From positions 1-64,000 of the forward strand of contig NZ_FTLX01000004.1 in NCBI RefSeq assembly GCF_900156125.1: a DNA stretch of 64,000 bases, in the 5' to 3' direction. Shown one piece after another: positions 36,660 through 47,401 of the stretch. Numbering within the stretch: the stretch's first letter is position 1; each line of letters begins with the position of its first letter. The notes beneath the pieces are model-generated. The model did no database searches. It saw only the letters and a program-made list of their open reading frames with translations, and was not told where the DNA came from. A program made the position numbers and the translations under genes. The DNA comes from Domibacillus enclensis (GTDB lineage: Bacteria; Bacillota; Bacilli; Bacillales; Domibacillaceae).

Positions 36660-37937
36660 ATGAAGACATACAAAAAATATGCAAGCTTGCTAACGGGTGC
36701 AGCGTTAAGTTTATCTTTGGCTGCCTGTGGACCTCAGGAAAGTAGCGGAGGAAATGAAGGTTCAGAGGGAGAAGCCGGCAGTAAAGAATTGATCGTGTGG
36801 GAAGATATTGAAAAAAGTGCGGGTATTGAAGACGCCGTCGCTCAGTTTGAAGAAGAGCATGATGTTTCTATAAAAGTAATAGAAAAGCCATACGCACAGC
36901 AAATTGAAGATCTTCGTCTGGACGGGCCTGCTGGTACAGGGCCGGACGTATTAACAATGGCGAGTGACCAAATCGGCACAGCTGTCACAGAAGGGCTGAT
37001 CAAGGAATTAGCGGCGGGTGAAGATATTCAATCCACCTATACCGACATTTCCATGCAGTCGCAAATGGTAGACGGAAAAGTATACGGACTTCCAAAAGCT
37101 GTGGAAACATCTATGCTTTATTACAACAAGGAGCTTGTTTCAGAAGAGGAACTGCCGCAAACACTGGATGAATGGTATGAGTACTCTAAGGAAGTAACAG
37201 ATGGCAAACAGTTTGGCTTCCTTGCTCTCTTTGACCAAATTTATTACGCGCAAAGCGTGATGGGCGGTTACGGAGGATACATTTTTTCCAGCGATGAAAA
37301 CGGCAGCTACGATACTTCAGATATCGGTTTAAACAACGCAGGTGCTGTAGAAGGGGCAGAGTATATTCAAAAATTTTATGAAGAAGGTCTTTTCCCGGCG
37401 GGTATTATCGGAGAACAAGGCATTAACGTGTTGGAATCACTGTTTACTGAAGGGAAAGCAGCCGCCATTATTTCCGGTCCGTGGAATTTAGATCCTTTTA
37501 CAAAAGCCGGGATTGACTACGGTGTTGTAAAGCTTCCTGAGCTGTCAAATGGTGAAAATATGAGTGCATTTATCGGAGTGAAAAGCTACAACGTCAGCAC
37601 GTACACGAAAAATGCCGAGCTCGCAGAAGAACTGGTTGAGTTTTTAGCGAATGAAGAAAATTCTAAAACGAGATATGAACTGACAAAAGAAGTACCGGCG
37701 GTTGAAGCGCTGGCCAATGATCCGATTGTGACGGAAAGTGAATCAGCACAAGCAGTCGCTCAACAATCTGAATTTTCAGAGCTGATGCCGAACGTCCCGC
37801 AAATGAATGAAGTGTGGACACCAGCCGATGCAGCTCTGCAAACTATTGCAACAGGAAAAGCAGAGCCGAAGGAAGCGTTAGATCAGGCAGTTGAAACGAT
37901 TAAAGGACAAATTGACGCAAAACATAGCAGCAACTAA
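36660..37937 (+). CDS. ganS: Galacto-oligosaccharide ABC transporter binding protein GanS
   Basis: 425 residues, a lipoprotein (Cys23 in LAACGP) with a short Ser/Gly/Glu linker and a full MalE-type fold: LIVWEDIEKSAGIEDAVAQFEEEHDV, GPDVLTMASDQIG, LPKAVETSMLYYNKELV, AAIISGPWNLDPF and VPQMNEVWTPADAALQTIATG. It captures galactan oligomers outside the membrane and hands them to GanP-GanQ; an MsmX-type ATPase is normally shared and is not encoded here. First gene of ganSPQAB. Confidence 0.93.
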   Translation: MKTYKKYASLLTGAALSLSLAACGPQESSGGNEGSEGEAGSKELIVWEDIEKSAGIEDAVAQFEEEHDVSIKVIEKPYAQQIEDLRLDGPAGTGPDVLTMASDQIGTAVTEGLIKELAAGEDIQSTYTDISMQSQMVDGKVYGLPKAVETSMLYYNKELVSEEELPQTLDEWYEYSKEVTDGKQFGFLALFDQIYYAQSVMGGYGGYIFSSDENGSYDTSDIGLNNAGAVEGAEYIQKFYEEGLFPAGIIGEQGINVLESLFTEGKAAAIISGPWNLDPFTKAGIDYGVVKLPELSNGENMSAFIGVKSYNVSTYTKNAELAEELVEFLANEENSKTRYELTKEVPAVEALANDPIVTESESAQAVAQQSEFSELMPNVPQMNEVWTPADAALQTIATGKAEPKEALDQAVETIKGQIDAKHSSN

Positions 37938-37950
37938 ACACTGATTCCAG

Positions 37951-37982
37951 ATGGTGTCAAACTGTTTCAGGTTTGGCACCAT
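37951..37982 (+). other. Intercistronic hairpin between ganS and ganP
   Basis: A 12-bp stem (ATGGTGTCAAAC with GTTTGGCACCAT, one G-U pair) and an 8-base loop, without a T run. It is placed between binding protein and permease genes, where such hairpins usually protect the upstream mRNA and raise the level of binding protein. Confidence 0.65.
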
Positions 37983-38039
37983 TTACTGTAAGACAAAAGG
38001 ACAGCGTTCCGTACGTTCTGATAAAAAGAGGTGGAAAAC

Positions 38040-39296
38040 GTGCAGCATCATAAAAAAGCATTATTGCTATCCATTGTTCCGGGACTGGGGCAATTTTACA
38101 ATAAACAATGGGTAAAAGGTCTGTTGTTTTTTCTGGCAAGTGTTTCATTTTTTATTGCGTTTAAGGATTTGCTCAATATGGGGTTATGGGGCATTGTCAC
38201 GCTGGGTACAGAAGTGCCGCGAGATAATTCTGTATTCCTTCTTGCGCAGGGGATCATCGCGATACTCGTGCTTGGATTCGGGCTCGCTGTGTATTACGCG
38301 AATTTGCGCGATGCCTATCGAAATGGGAAATTGCGTGATGACAATCAAGCCCTCCATACACTAAAGGATGATTATCAAAACTTAATAGGCCAGGGCTATC
38401 CGTATTTAATTAGCGGCCCTTCTTTGTTTGTTTTGATTTTCGCTGTTGTGTTTCCCATCCTGTTTAGCTTTGCCCTCGCCTTTACAAACTATGATCTTTA
38501 TCATTCTCCTCCGGCTAATTTAGTTGACTGGGTAGGGCTGCAAACATTTTCGGAGATTTTCACTGTCGATATTTGGCGCTCAACCTTTTTTGATGTTTTA
38601 GCCTGGACGGTTGTGTGGACGCTTGTCGCTTCCGCTCTTCAAGTGAGTTTAGGTATCTTGCTCGCCATCGTGGTGAACCAAAAGGATATGCGCTTTAAAC
38701 GGTTTTTCCGGACAATTCTGGTCCTTCCATGGGCTGTTCCGGGGTTTGTAACGATCTTAATTTTTGCCGGTTTATTTAATGACAGTTTCGGTGCGATTAA
38801 CAATGACATTTTAGCGGCTTTTGGCATTGATCCGATTCCGTGGCTGACGAATGCCTCCTGGTCAAAGCTGGCGCTTATTTTAATGCAGGGCTGGCTTGGA
38901 TTCCCGTATATCTTCCTTGTCACAACGGGTGTTCTTCAGTCCATTCCGGATGATTTATATGAAGCGGCGACTGTGGATGGGGCTTCGATCTGGGCAAAAT
39001 TCAAAAACATTACATTGCCGATGATTTTAATTGCCATGGCACCTATTATTATCACGCAGTTTACGTTTAATTTTAATAACTTTAATATCATCTATCTTTT
39101 CAACGGCGGTGGCCCGGCGGTACCGGGATCAACAGCCGGCGGAACCGATATTTTGGTGTCATGGATTTACAAGTTAACCATGCAATCCAGCCAATACTCT
39201 TTAGCTGCCGCATTAACCATATTGCTGTCTGTCTTCGTCATCACCATTGCACTGTGGCAGTTTAGACGGACAAACTCTTTTAAAGAGGGGGCTTAA
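38040..39296 (+). CDS. ganP: Galacto-oligosaccharide ABC permease GanP
   Basis: 418 residues from a GTG at 38040 with AGAGGTGG just upstream; a GTG nine bases earlier overlaps that site. The length equals the family norm. A MalF-type protein: extra N-terminal helices (GLGQFYNKQWVKGLLFFLA), then the BPD_transp_1 core with the EAA motif EAATVDGASIWAKFKNITLP. Partner of GanQ; the gap between their genes is three bases. Confidence 0.94.
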   Translation: MQHHKKALLLSIVPGLGQFYNKQWVKGLLFFLASVSFFIAFKDLLNMGLWGIVTLGTEVPRDNSVFLLAQGIIAILVLGFGLAVYYANLRDAYRNGKLRDDNQALHTLKDDYQNLIGQGYPYLISGPSLFVLIFAVVFPILFSFALAFTNYDLYHSPPANLVDWVGLQTFSEIFTVDIWRSTFFDVLAWTVVWTLVASALQVSLGILLAIVVNQKDMRFKRFFRTILVLPWAVPGFVTILIFAGLFNDSFGAINNDILAAFGIDPIPWLTNASWSKLALILMQGWLGFPYIFLVTTGVLQSIPDDLYEAATVDGASIWAKFKNITLPMILIAMAPIIITQFTFNFNNFNIIYLFNGGGPAVPGSTAGGTDILVSWIYKLTMQSSQYSLAAALTILLSVFVITIALWQFRRTNSFKEGA

Positions 39297-39299
39297 CAA

Positions 39300-40148
39300 A
39301 TGCAAAATATGAAGAAGCAACGATTGATCCGGCTCCTGTTTTCATACGCACTGCTCATTTTTATGACCACTATTATCGTGTATCCATTGCTTTGGACAGT
39401 GGGGGCCAGCTTTAATCCCGGCAACAGCCTGGTAAGTACATCAATTATTCCAGCTAATCCGACGCTGGATCATTATAAAGAGTTGTTCGCAGGAAAAGAC
39501 AGCCTGCAGTATGTTCAATGGTATATGAATTCATTGAAAATCAGCTTGTTTACGATGCTCGGTACGATCATTAGTGTATCTTTTACAGCCTACGCGTTTT
39601 CACGCTTTCGATTTAAAGGAAGAAAAAATGCGTTAACACTATTCTTATTGCTTCAAATGATTCCACAGTTTTCCGCCTTGATTGCCTTGTTTGTCCTGGC
39701 GCAGATTTTAGGCATGATGAATAGTCACTGGCTGTTAATTCTGCTGTACATTGGCGGGTTGATTCCAATGAATACGTATTTGATGAAGGGCTACATGGAT
39801 TCGATTCCGATAGATTTAGATGAAAGTGCCCGGATTGATGGGGCAAGCAATACGCGGATCTTTTTGCAGATTATTATGCCTTTATCAAAACCGATGGTCG
39901 CGGTTGTAGCGATGAATGGATTTACAGGACCGCTTGGTGACTTTATTTTGTCGTCGACCATTTTACGGACACCAGAATCCTATACGCTGCCGATCGGCTT
40001 ATACAATCTAGTCAATGAAGTGATGGGGGCAAGCTATACAACATTTGCGGCTGGCGCGATTTTAATTAGTATTCCGATCGCCCTGATCTTTATCTTGCTG
40101 CAAAAAAACTTTGTGTCAGGCTTAACAGCCGGCGGCACAAAAGGCTGA
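39300..40148 (+). CDS. ganQ: Galacto-oligosaccharide ABC permease GanQ
   Basis: 282 residues, MalG-type. Six predicted helices and the EAA loop ESARIDGASNTRIFLQIIMPL that docks to the ATPase. The C-terminus LQKNFVSGLTAGGTKG is typical for MalG. GAGGGGGC overlaps the end of ganP and serves as ribosome site. With GanP it forms the membrane channel. Confidence 0.94.
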   Translation: MQNMKKQRLIRLLFSYALLIFMTTIIVYPLLWTVGASFNPGNSLVSTSIIPANPTLDHYKELFAGKDSLQYVQWYMNSLKISLFTMLGTIISVSFTAYAFSRFRFKGRKNALTLFLLLQMIPQFSALIALFVLAQILGMMNSHWLLILLYIGGLIPMNTYLMKGYMDSIPIDLDESARIDGASNTRIFLQIIMPLSKPMVAVVAMNGFTGPLGDFILSSTILRTPESYTLPIGLYNLVNEVMGASYTTFAAGAILISIPIALIFILLQKNFVSGLTAGGTKG

Positions 40149-40188
40149 TCCTGTTAAAACGATTAAATAAAGCGACAAGGGGAAGATT

Positions 40189-42255
40189 ATGTCAAATTTT
40201 AATAAAACCTATACAACAGATGCAGCGTTTATGCTGCACGGCGGAGATTACAACCCTGACCAGTGGCTGGACCGGCCGGATATATTGGCGGACGATATGA
40301 AGCTGATGCAGCTGGCTAATACCAACACATTTTCTCTTGGCATTTTTGCCTGGAGCGCACTGGAGCCGGAAGAGGGCGTGTATACATTCGAATGGCTGGA
40401 CGAAGTCATCGAAAATATTCACCAGATGAGCGGGCGGATTATTTTAGCCACGCCGAGCGGCGCCCGCCCTGCCTGGATGTCACAGAAATACCCGGAAGTG
40501 CTGAGAGTGAATGCTTCAAGGCAGAAGCAGCTGCATGGCGGACGTCACAATCATTGTTTTTCATCCAAGGTTTACCGTGAAAAAACACAAAAAATGAATC
40601 GGCTGCTGGCAGAACGGTATGGCAGCCACCCTGCTTTGCTTATGTGGCATATTTCCAACGAATACAGCGGTGAATGCCATTGCGATGCGTGCCAGCAGGC
40701 ATTTAGACATTGGCTGAAGGAGAAATATAATGAAGATCTTAAGCAGGTAAACGATGCATGGTGGGGGCCTTTTTGGAGTCATACCTTCAATGACTGGTCT
40801 CAAATAGAATCGCCATCGCCTATTGGTGAACACGCAGTTCATGGCTTGAATTTAGATTGGCGCCGTTTTGTAACGGATCAAACGATTTCGTTTTTTGAAA
40901 ATGAAGTAGTTCCGCTAAAAGAACTGACGCCAGCCATTCCGATTACCACGAACTTCATGGCCGATACGCATGACTTAATTCCTTTTCAAAGCCTGGATTA
41001 CAGCAAGTTTGCCAAGCATCTGGATGTCATCAGCTGGGATGCTTATCCCGCCTGGCACAACGATTGGGAAAGTACAGCGGATTTAGCGATGAAGGTCGGC
41101 TTTATTAATGATTTGTACAGAAGCTTAAAGCAGCAGCCTTTTTTGCTGATGGAGTCGACGCCGAGCGCGGTCAACTGGCATCCTGTCAATAAAGCAAAAC
41201 GGCCAGGCATGCATATGCTCTCTTCTATGCAAATGGTCGCGCACGGATCAGACAGTGTTTTGTATTTCCAATGGCGGAAATCCCGCGGGTCATCGGAGAA
41301 GTTTCATGGAGCTGTTGTAGACCACGACAACAGTGCCGATAATCGGGTGTTCCAGGAGGTCGCCGAAGTCGGTGCAGCGCTGCAGCAGCTTTCTAATGTT
41401 GTCGGAACCAACCGTCCGGCGGATGTGGCGATTTTGTATGATTGGGAAAACAACTGGGCACTGAATGATGCACAAGGCTTCGGGTTACAGTCAAAGCGTT
41501 ATCCGCAAACGCTGCATGATCATTATCGTCCATTTTGGGAGCGAGATATTCCAGTGGACGTCATTACGAAGGAGCAAGACTTTTCTTCTTACAAACTATT
41601 GATCGTCCCGATGCTGTATTTAGCCAGTGAACAAACCATTTCACGGCTGAAATCGTTCGTGGCAGACGGTGGTACGCTCGTGATGACGTATATAAGTGGA
41701 ATCGTCAATGAATATGATCTCACCTATATGGGCGGCTGGCACCAGGATTTACAGGACTTATTTGGAATAAAACCAATTGAAACCGATACGCTGTACCCGG
41801 GCGATAGAAATAATGTGCAGTATCAAGGGAACACGTATGAAATAAAAGAGTATGCGACGGTAATCGAAAATCAGTCAGCTCATGTAGAGGCGTTGTATCA
41901 AGAAGATTTTTATGCCCAAACACCAGCTGTCACGAGCAATTCGCATGGACAGGGAAAAGCGTATTATATCGGTGGCCGGTTACAGGACGACTTTCATCGG
42001 GATTTTTATCAATCATTGATGAATGAGCTGGCGCTTGCACCTGCTGTTGCTGTACAGCATGAAAAGGGTGTATCCGTGCAGGTTCGCCAATCGAAGGATA
42101 AAAACTATATTTTTGTCATGAACTTCACCGAAGAAGCGCAGACGGTTGCCTTTGAGGAAGCGGTAAAGGACATGGAAACCGGAGAAGAGCTGGCAGGTGA
42201 AGTAACGCTGGCGAAGTATGAAGTGAAAATTGTCGAAACTTTACACAATCAGTAA
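40189..42255 (+). CDS. ganA: GH42 beta-galactosidase GanA
   Basis: 688 residues, no signal peptide, so cytosolic. The GH42 catalytic barrel has the acid/base Glu158 in HISNEYSG and the nucleophile Glu322 in LLMESTPS. A zinc-site cysteine cluster lies nearby (GECHCDACQ). Domain B, a trimerisation fold (about 400-610), and a small beta-domain C follow. It releases galactose from galactobiose and longer galactan oligomers imported by GanSPQ. Fourth gene of the operon, 40 bases after ganQ. Confidence 0.95.
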   Translation: MSNFNKTYTTDAAFMLHGGDYNPDQWLDRPDILADDMKLMQLANTNTFSLGIFAWSALEPEEGVYTFEWLDEVIENIHQMSGRIILATPSGARPAWMSQKYPEVLRVNASRQKQLHGGRHNHCFSSKVYREKTQKMNRLLAERYGSHPALLMWHISNEYSGECHCDACQQAFRHWLKEKYNEDLKQVNDAWWGPFWSHTFNDWSQIESPSPIGEHAVHGLNLDWRRFVTDQTISFFENEVVPLKELTPAIPITTNFMADTHDLIPFQSLDYSKFAKHLDVISWDAYPAWHNDWESTADLAMKVGFINDLYRSLKQQPFLLMESTPSAVNWHPVNKAKRPGMHMLSSMQMVAHGSDSVLYFQWRKSRGSSEKFHGAVVDHDNSADNRVFQEVAEVGAALQQLSNVVGTNRPADVAILYDWENNWALNDAQGFGLQSKRYPQTLHDHYRPFWERDIPVDVITKEQDFSSYKLLIVPMLYLASEQTISRLKSFVADGGTLVMTYISGIVNEYDLTYMGGWHQDLQDLFGIKPIETDTLYPGDRNNVQYQGNTYEIKEYATVIENQSAHVEALYQEDFYAQTPAVTSNSHGQGKAYYIGGRLQDDFHRDFYQSLMNELALAPAVAVQHEKGVSVQVRQSKDKNYIFVMNFTEEAQTVAFEEAVKDMETGEELAGEVTLAKYEVKIVETLHNQ

Positions 42256-42260
42256 AAGAA

Positions 42261-42304
42261 AGGTCATCCACTTGAGCAGTAGAAAGCCGGGTGGATGTCT
42301 TTTT
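42261..42304 (+). terminator. Partial terminator between ganA and ganB
   Basis: CATCCAC pairs with GTGGATG around a 19-base loop and is followed by TCTTTTT. It may lower ganB expression relative to ganA rather than stop transcription. Confidence 0.5.
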
Positions 42305-42341
42305 ATCCATTTACGAAAGCGGTCACATAAAGCCCGTTTAA

Positions 42342-44345
<2,004 letters not shown>

Positions 44346-44358
44346 TCATGGGTTTTCT

Positions 44359-44592
44359 TTAAAAGGTAAACAAAGCGGCTATGAAGGTGAGCGCAGCTGC
44401 AACTAAAGCGGGAGCTCCCCAGCCGGCCCGGCCTTTTTTACGCCACTCATCTATGCCGGTGACTCCCAAAAGCAAACTGTTGCAAACGGATAACCAGGCG
44501 GAAAGAGTATTGTTGGGCTCAGACGTAAACTGATAAACAGCCAGCACCGTGATGATGAGGGCCAGCCCGATCTTTATCTTCTTATAGGTCAT
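44359..44592 (-). CDS. Hypothetical membrane protein (DUF3953-like)
   Basis: 77 residues from the ATG at 44592; a TTG at 44613 is an alternative. Three hydrophobic segments are separated by DEWRKKGRAGWG; the overall look (small, three helices, basic loop) resembles DUF3953 proteins of Bacillus, but the match is loose. Convergent with ganB, only 13 bases apart, and no terminator is visible between them. Confidence 0.6.
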   Translation of the reverse strand: MTYKKIKIGLALIITVLAVYQFTSEPNNTLSAWLSVCNSLLLGVTGIDEWRKKGRAGWGAPALVAAALTFIAALFTF

Positions 44593-44660
44593 GATGTCAC
44601 GCTCACTTTCCAATGACTAAATATGGCAGGTTTAACTGTACCATATATTCCATTTTATTG

Positions 44661-44704
44661 CTCTTTCATGCGGCTCAACCGGGCCTGTGTGAAAGAGTTT
44701 TTTT
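44661..44704 (+). terminator. Terminator-like hairpin before the helicase gene
   Basis: CTCTTTCA and TGAAAGAG pair around a 21-base loop, followed by seven T. It is on the plus strand and upstream of the helicase start. It may stop read-through from ganB. Confidence 0.55.
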
Positions 44705-44835
44705 GCTGGTTGTCTTTTTGTTTGTCAGATTAGTCAGATCATGCTATTTTAGGAACATAAGTTCTTTAGGTGTTAGCCGTCAGCTGGCTCTCGTGGTAAA
44801 GTAGAAAGAAGGAACAATGAAAAGGAGCCGTGAAC

Positions 44836-46776
44836 ATGGCAATTACGAAGCAAGAGATCGAAGCGAGACACGAAAAAGCAGTCAGACGGACGAAGCAGCA
44901 CATTCAGCGCAATGTACAGGAGTACATAGAAACGGAAGAAAATCCTCGTCTGCAGGAATATGTAAGCAAGCGAAAAGTGTACTTAAAAGCCGTTTGGCAG
45001 AAGACGTGGCGGGAAATGCTCGTCAGCTCCTTTAGCGGCGAGGAAAAAGCGGCCTATGTACAGAACGCGGGGCGGTCGCCTGGCCAGATGAACCGGCTTT
45101 TTTATCAGGAGCTAAAGGATTTTCGCCCTTTTAACGGCCATGAGTGGGTACGATCGGAGTACAAGGATAAGTGGAACCAGCTGGTGGAAAACGCTCCAGC
45201 GGCCGGGAAAAAACGGGAGCGGCTCGTGCTGTCTCCACGTAAAAAAAAGGCGCAGGCCGAGCAATCGAAACGACAGCAGCATCTTTCCTCTATTTTCGGA
45301 GAAGAATACACGCCGGCACCGCTGTCGGACATTCAGTATGTCGTTCATATCGGAGACACGAATACGGGCAAAACGTACACTGCACTGGAAGAATTGAAAA
45401 AGAGGGAAAGCGGCCTGTATCTTGCGCCGCTTCGGCTTCTGGCGCTGGAGGTGTACGAAAAGCTGAACCGTGAAGGCGTGTTGTGCGACATGAAAACCGG
45501 AGAAGAAGAAAAGCGGATCGACGGCGCCACGCATGCGGCCTGCACGGTGGAAATGTTTGAAGAGAAAACACCGTATGACATCATCGTCATTGATGAAGCG
45601 CAAATGATTCAAGACCGGGAGCGCGGCTTTCACTGGTTTCGCAGCATCACGCGGGCGCGGGCAAAGGAAGTCCATATTATCGGCAGTCCGAATATGAAAA
45701 AGATTGTGCTAGGCTTGCTCGGCGAAGACGCCAATGTAGACATTCGGCAGTACAAGCGGGAAACGCCGCTGCTTGTGCACGATAAAGCGTTCCGGTTGAA
45801 TCGTGTGCAAAAGGGCGACGCGCTCGTGGCGTTTTCAAGAAAGCGGGTGCTGCAGCTGGCAGCGAAGCTTGAAGCGGATGGACATGGAGTCAGTGTCATT
45901 TATGGGAACATGCCGCCTGAATCGCGTCAGCGTCAGATGGATGATTTTGTTTCCGGGAAAACGCAGGTGGTGGTTGCGACGGATGCGATCGGCATGGGAC
46001 TGAACTTGCCGATCCGCCGGGTTATTTTAATGGACAGCCACAAATTTGACGGTACCCGGCGGCGCATTTTGACAGCACAGGAAGTCAAGCAAATTGCCGG
46101 ACGAGCCGGGCGCAGGGGCATGTACGATCAGGGCGAAGTGATTTTCATGGAAGAGCGGAAGAAAATGAAGCAGCTGCTTGAAGGCGGTGACGCGCCCATT
46201 CAAACGTTCACCATTGCCCCGACCCGGAGCGTGCTGGAGCGATTCGGACGCCATTATCAGAATCTGGGCACGTTCTTTTCGCTCTGGGAAGAATTCACAC
46301 CGCCGAAAGGAACACAAAAAGCATCGCTTGCCCAGGAAAAGCTGCTGTATGGACTAGTAAAAGGAAGCGTAATTGAAGAACGTCTGCCGATGCAGGAGCT
46401 GTACAGCTGTTTGCAGATGCCTTTTTCCGCTTACGACCGAACGCTGTCAAGCCAGTGGAAAGGGACGCTTCTCTCCCTAATTAGTGGCAAGGCCTTGCCG
46501 GAGCCGGCCATTGAAAAAGGAAGTCTGGAGAAGCTGGAGCTTTCCTACAAAGCAGTAGAGCTTCATTTAATGTTTTTGTACCGGGAAGACCAGGTAACGG
46601 AAGCCTATTATTGGGAGCGGGTGAAAAAGGAACTAGCAGACGACATTCACCACTGGCTCGGCCACAACATGAAAACCTTAAGCAAAGCATGCAGCCGCTG
46701 TGGCAAACAGCTGGACTGGGACTACCCGCACGGTATTTGCCAGGCGTGCTATGAGCGTATGCAGGAGATTTGGTAA
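44836..46776 (+). CDS. SUV3-like superfamily 2 RNA helicase
   Basis: 646 residues from the ATG at 44836 (AAGGAG eight bases upstream). A basic N-terminal domain (about 1-160) precedes the helicase core: motif I GDTNTGKTYTAL, Ia LYLAPLRLLALE, II VIDEAQMI (DEAQ), III IIGSPNM, V VATDAIGMGLNLP, and VI QIAGRAGRRG. These motifs are those of SUV3, the mitochondrial degradosome helicase. A C-terminal zinc ribbon is seen (CSRCGKQ...CQACYERM). RNA unwinding in decay is likely by family; the bacterial role is poorly known. The next gene is 28 bases downstream. Confidence 0.87.
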   Translation: MAITKQEIEARHEKAVRRTKQHIQRNVQEYIETEENPRLQEYVSKRKVYLKAVWQKTWREMLVSSFSGEEKAAYVQNAGRSPGQMNRLFYQELKDFRPFNGHEWVRSEYKDKWNQLVENAPAAGKKRERLVLSPRKKKAQAEQSKRQQHLSSIFGEEYTPAPLSDIQYVVHIGDTNTGKTYTALEELKKRESGLYLAPLRLLALEVYEKLNREGVLCDMKTGEEEKRIDGATHAACTVEMFEEKTPYDIIVIDEAQMIQDRERGFHWFRSITRARAKEVHIIGSPNMKKIVLGLLGEDANVDIRQYKRETPLLVHDKAFRLNRVQKGDALVAFSRKRVLQLAAKLEADGHGVSVIYGNMPPESRQRQMDDFVSGKTQVVVATDAIGMGLNLPIRRVILMDSHKFDGTRRRILTAQEVKQIAGRAGRRGMYDQGEVIFMEERKKMKQLLEGGDAPIQTFTIAPTRSVLERFGRHYQNLGTFFSLWEEFTPPKGTQKASLAQEKLLYGLVKGSVIEERLPMQELYSCLQMPFSAYDRTLSSQWKGTLLSLISGKALPEPAIEKGSLEKLELSYKAVELHLMFLYREDQVTEAYYWERVKKELADDIHHWLGHNMKTLSKACSRCGKQLDWDYPHGICQACYERMQEIW

Positions 46777-46804
46777 AAGAAGAAATGAAGAAAAAGGTGA
46801 AAAA

Positions 46805-47353
46805 ATGAATACACAACAGCGTCCAGCCATTCAGGTGAAGCGGGCAGAGGAGATGAATTCAAAGGCAGTTGCAGCATTTTTAATGGAGCAGCGCAGCGCA
46901 TTGTTCCCAATGCTTTCGGCAAATGAACAGCCGGCAGATATTCTTCAGTTTGCATCGTTTTACACGGAATCCGCAGGCGGTGCTTTTTTTGCAGCTTGCT
47001 CAGAAGAAGGAAAGATAATGGGCACCATTGGTCTTTGTCCGTATGACGGACGGCTAAAGCAGATTGCCGGGCTGTACGATGAATCCGACACAGCCGAAGT
47101 GGTCAGGTGCTACATTGATCCTGCATACCGGCGGCTTGGCATTGGCACCATTTTGTTTCAAGCGGTGAAAAAAGAAGCAGAACGACTGGGCTACCGTACA
47201 CTGTATTTGCATACTCATCCTTTTCTGCCCGGCGGGATTCCGTTTTGGCAGCACCTTGGTTTTCAAGAACGTCTGGCAGAGGACGATCCTGTTTGGCAAA
47301 CGCTGCATATGGACCGGCTTGTTCGCAAGGAATCGGATCGGGGAACAGAATAG
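46805..47353 (+). CDS. GNAT-family N-acetyltransferase
   Basis: 182 residues from the ATG at 46805 (AAAGGTG upstream); the frame opens earlier inside the helicase gene, but that part is not homologous. The acetyl-CoA motif is VRCYIDPAYRRLGIGTILFQAVKKEAERLGY, followed by LYLHTHPFLPGGIPFWQHLGF. Substrate unknown. Probably co-transcribed with the helicase; ends before a strong bidirectional terminator. Confidence 0.85.
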   Translation: MNTQQRPAIQVKRAEEMNSKAVAAFLMEQRSALFPMLSANEQPADILQFASFYTESAGGAFFAACSEEGKIMGTIGLCPYDGRLKQIAGLYDESDTAEVVRCYIDPAYRRLGIGTILFQAVKKEAERLGYRTLYLHTHPFLPGGIPFWQHLGFQERLAEDDPVWQTLHMDRLVRKESDRGTE

Positions 47354-47365
47354 ATGTTTTGCACG

Positions 47366-47401
47366 AAAAAACCCTGCACATAAAGACTGTGCAGGGTTTT
47401 T
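47366..47401. terminator. Bidirectional terminator (GNAT / benE)
   Basis: A 14-bp perfect stem AAAAACCCTGCACA with TGTGCAGGGTTTTT and a 7-base loop; A and T runs allow use in both directions by the convergent genes. Confidence 0.94.

Noticed and set aside
44614-44835. T-box or attenuator leader before the helicase gene
   Set aside because: A terminator-like hairpin is present, but I see no T-box sequence, no specifier loop and no competing antiterminator.
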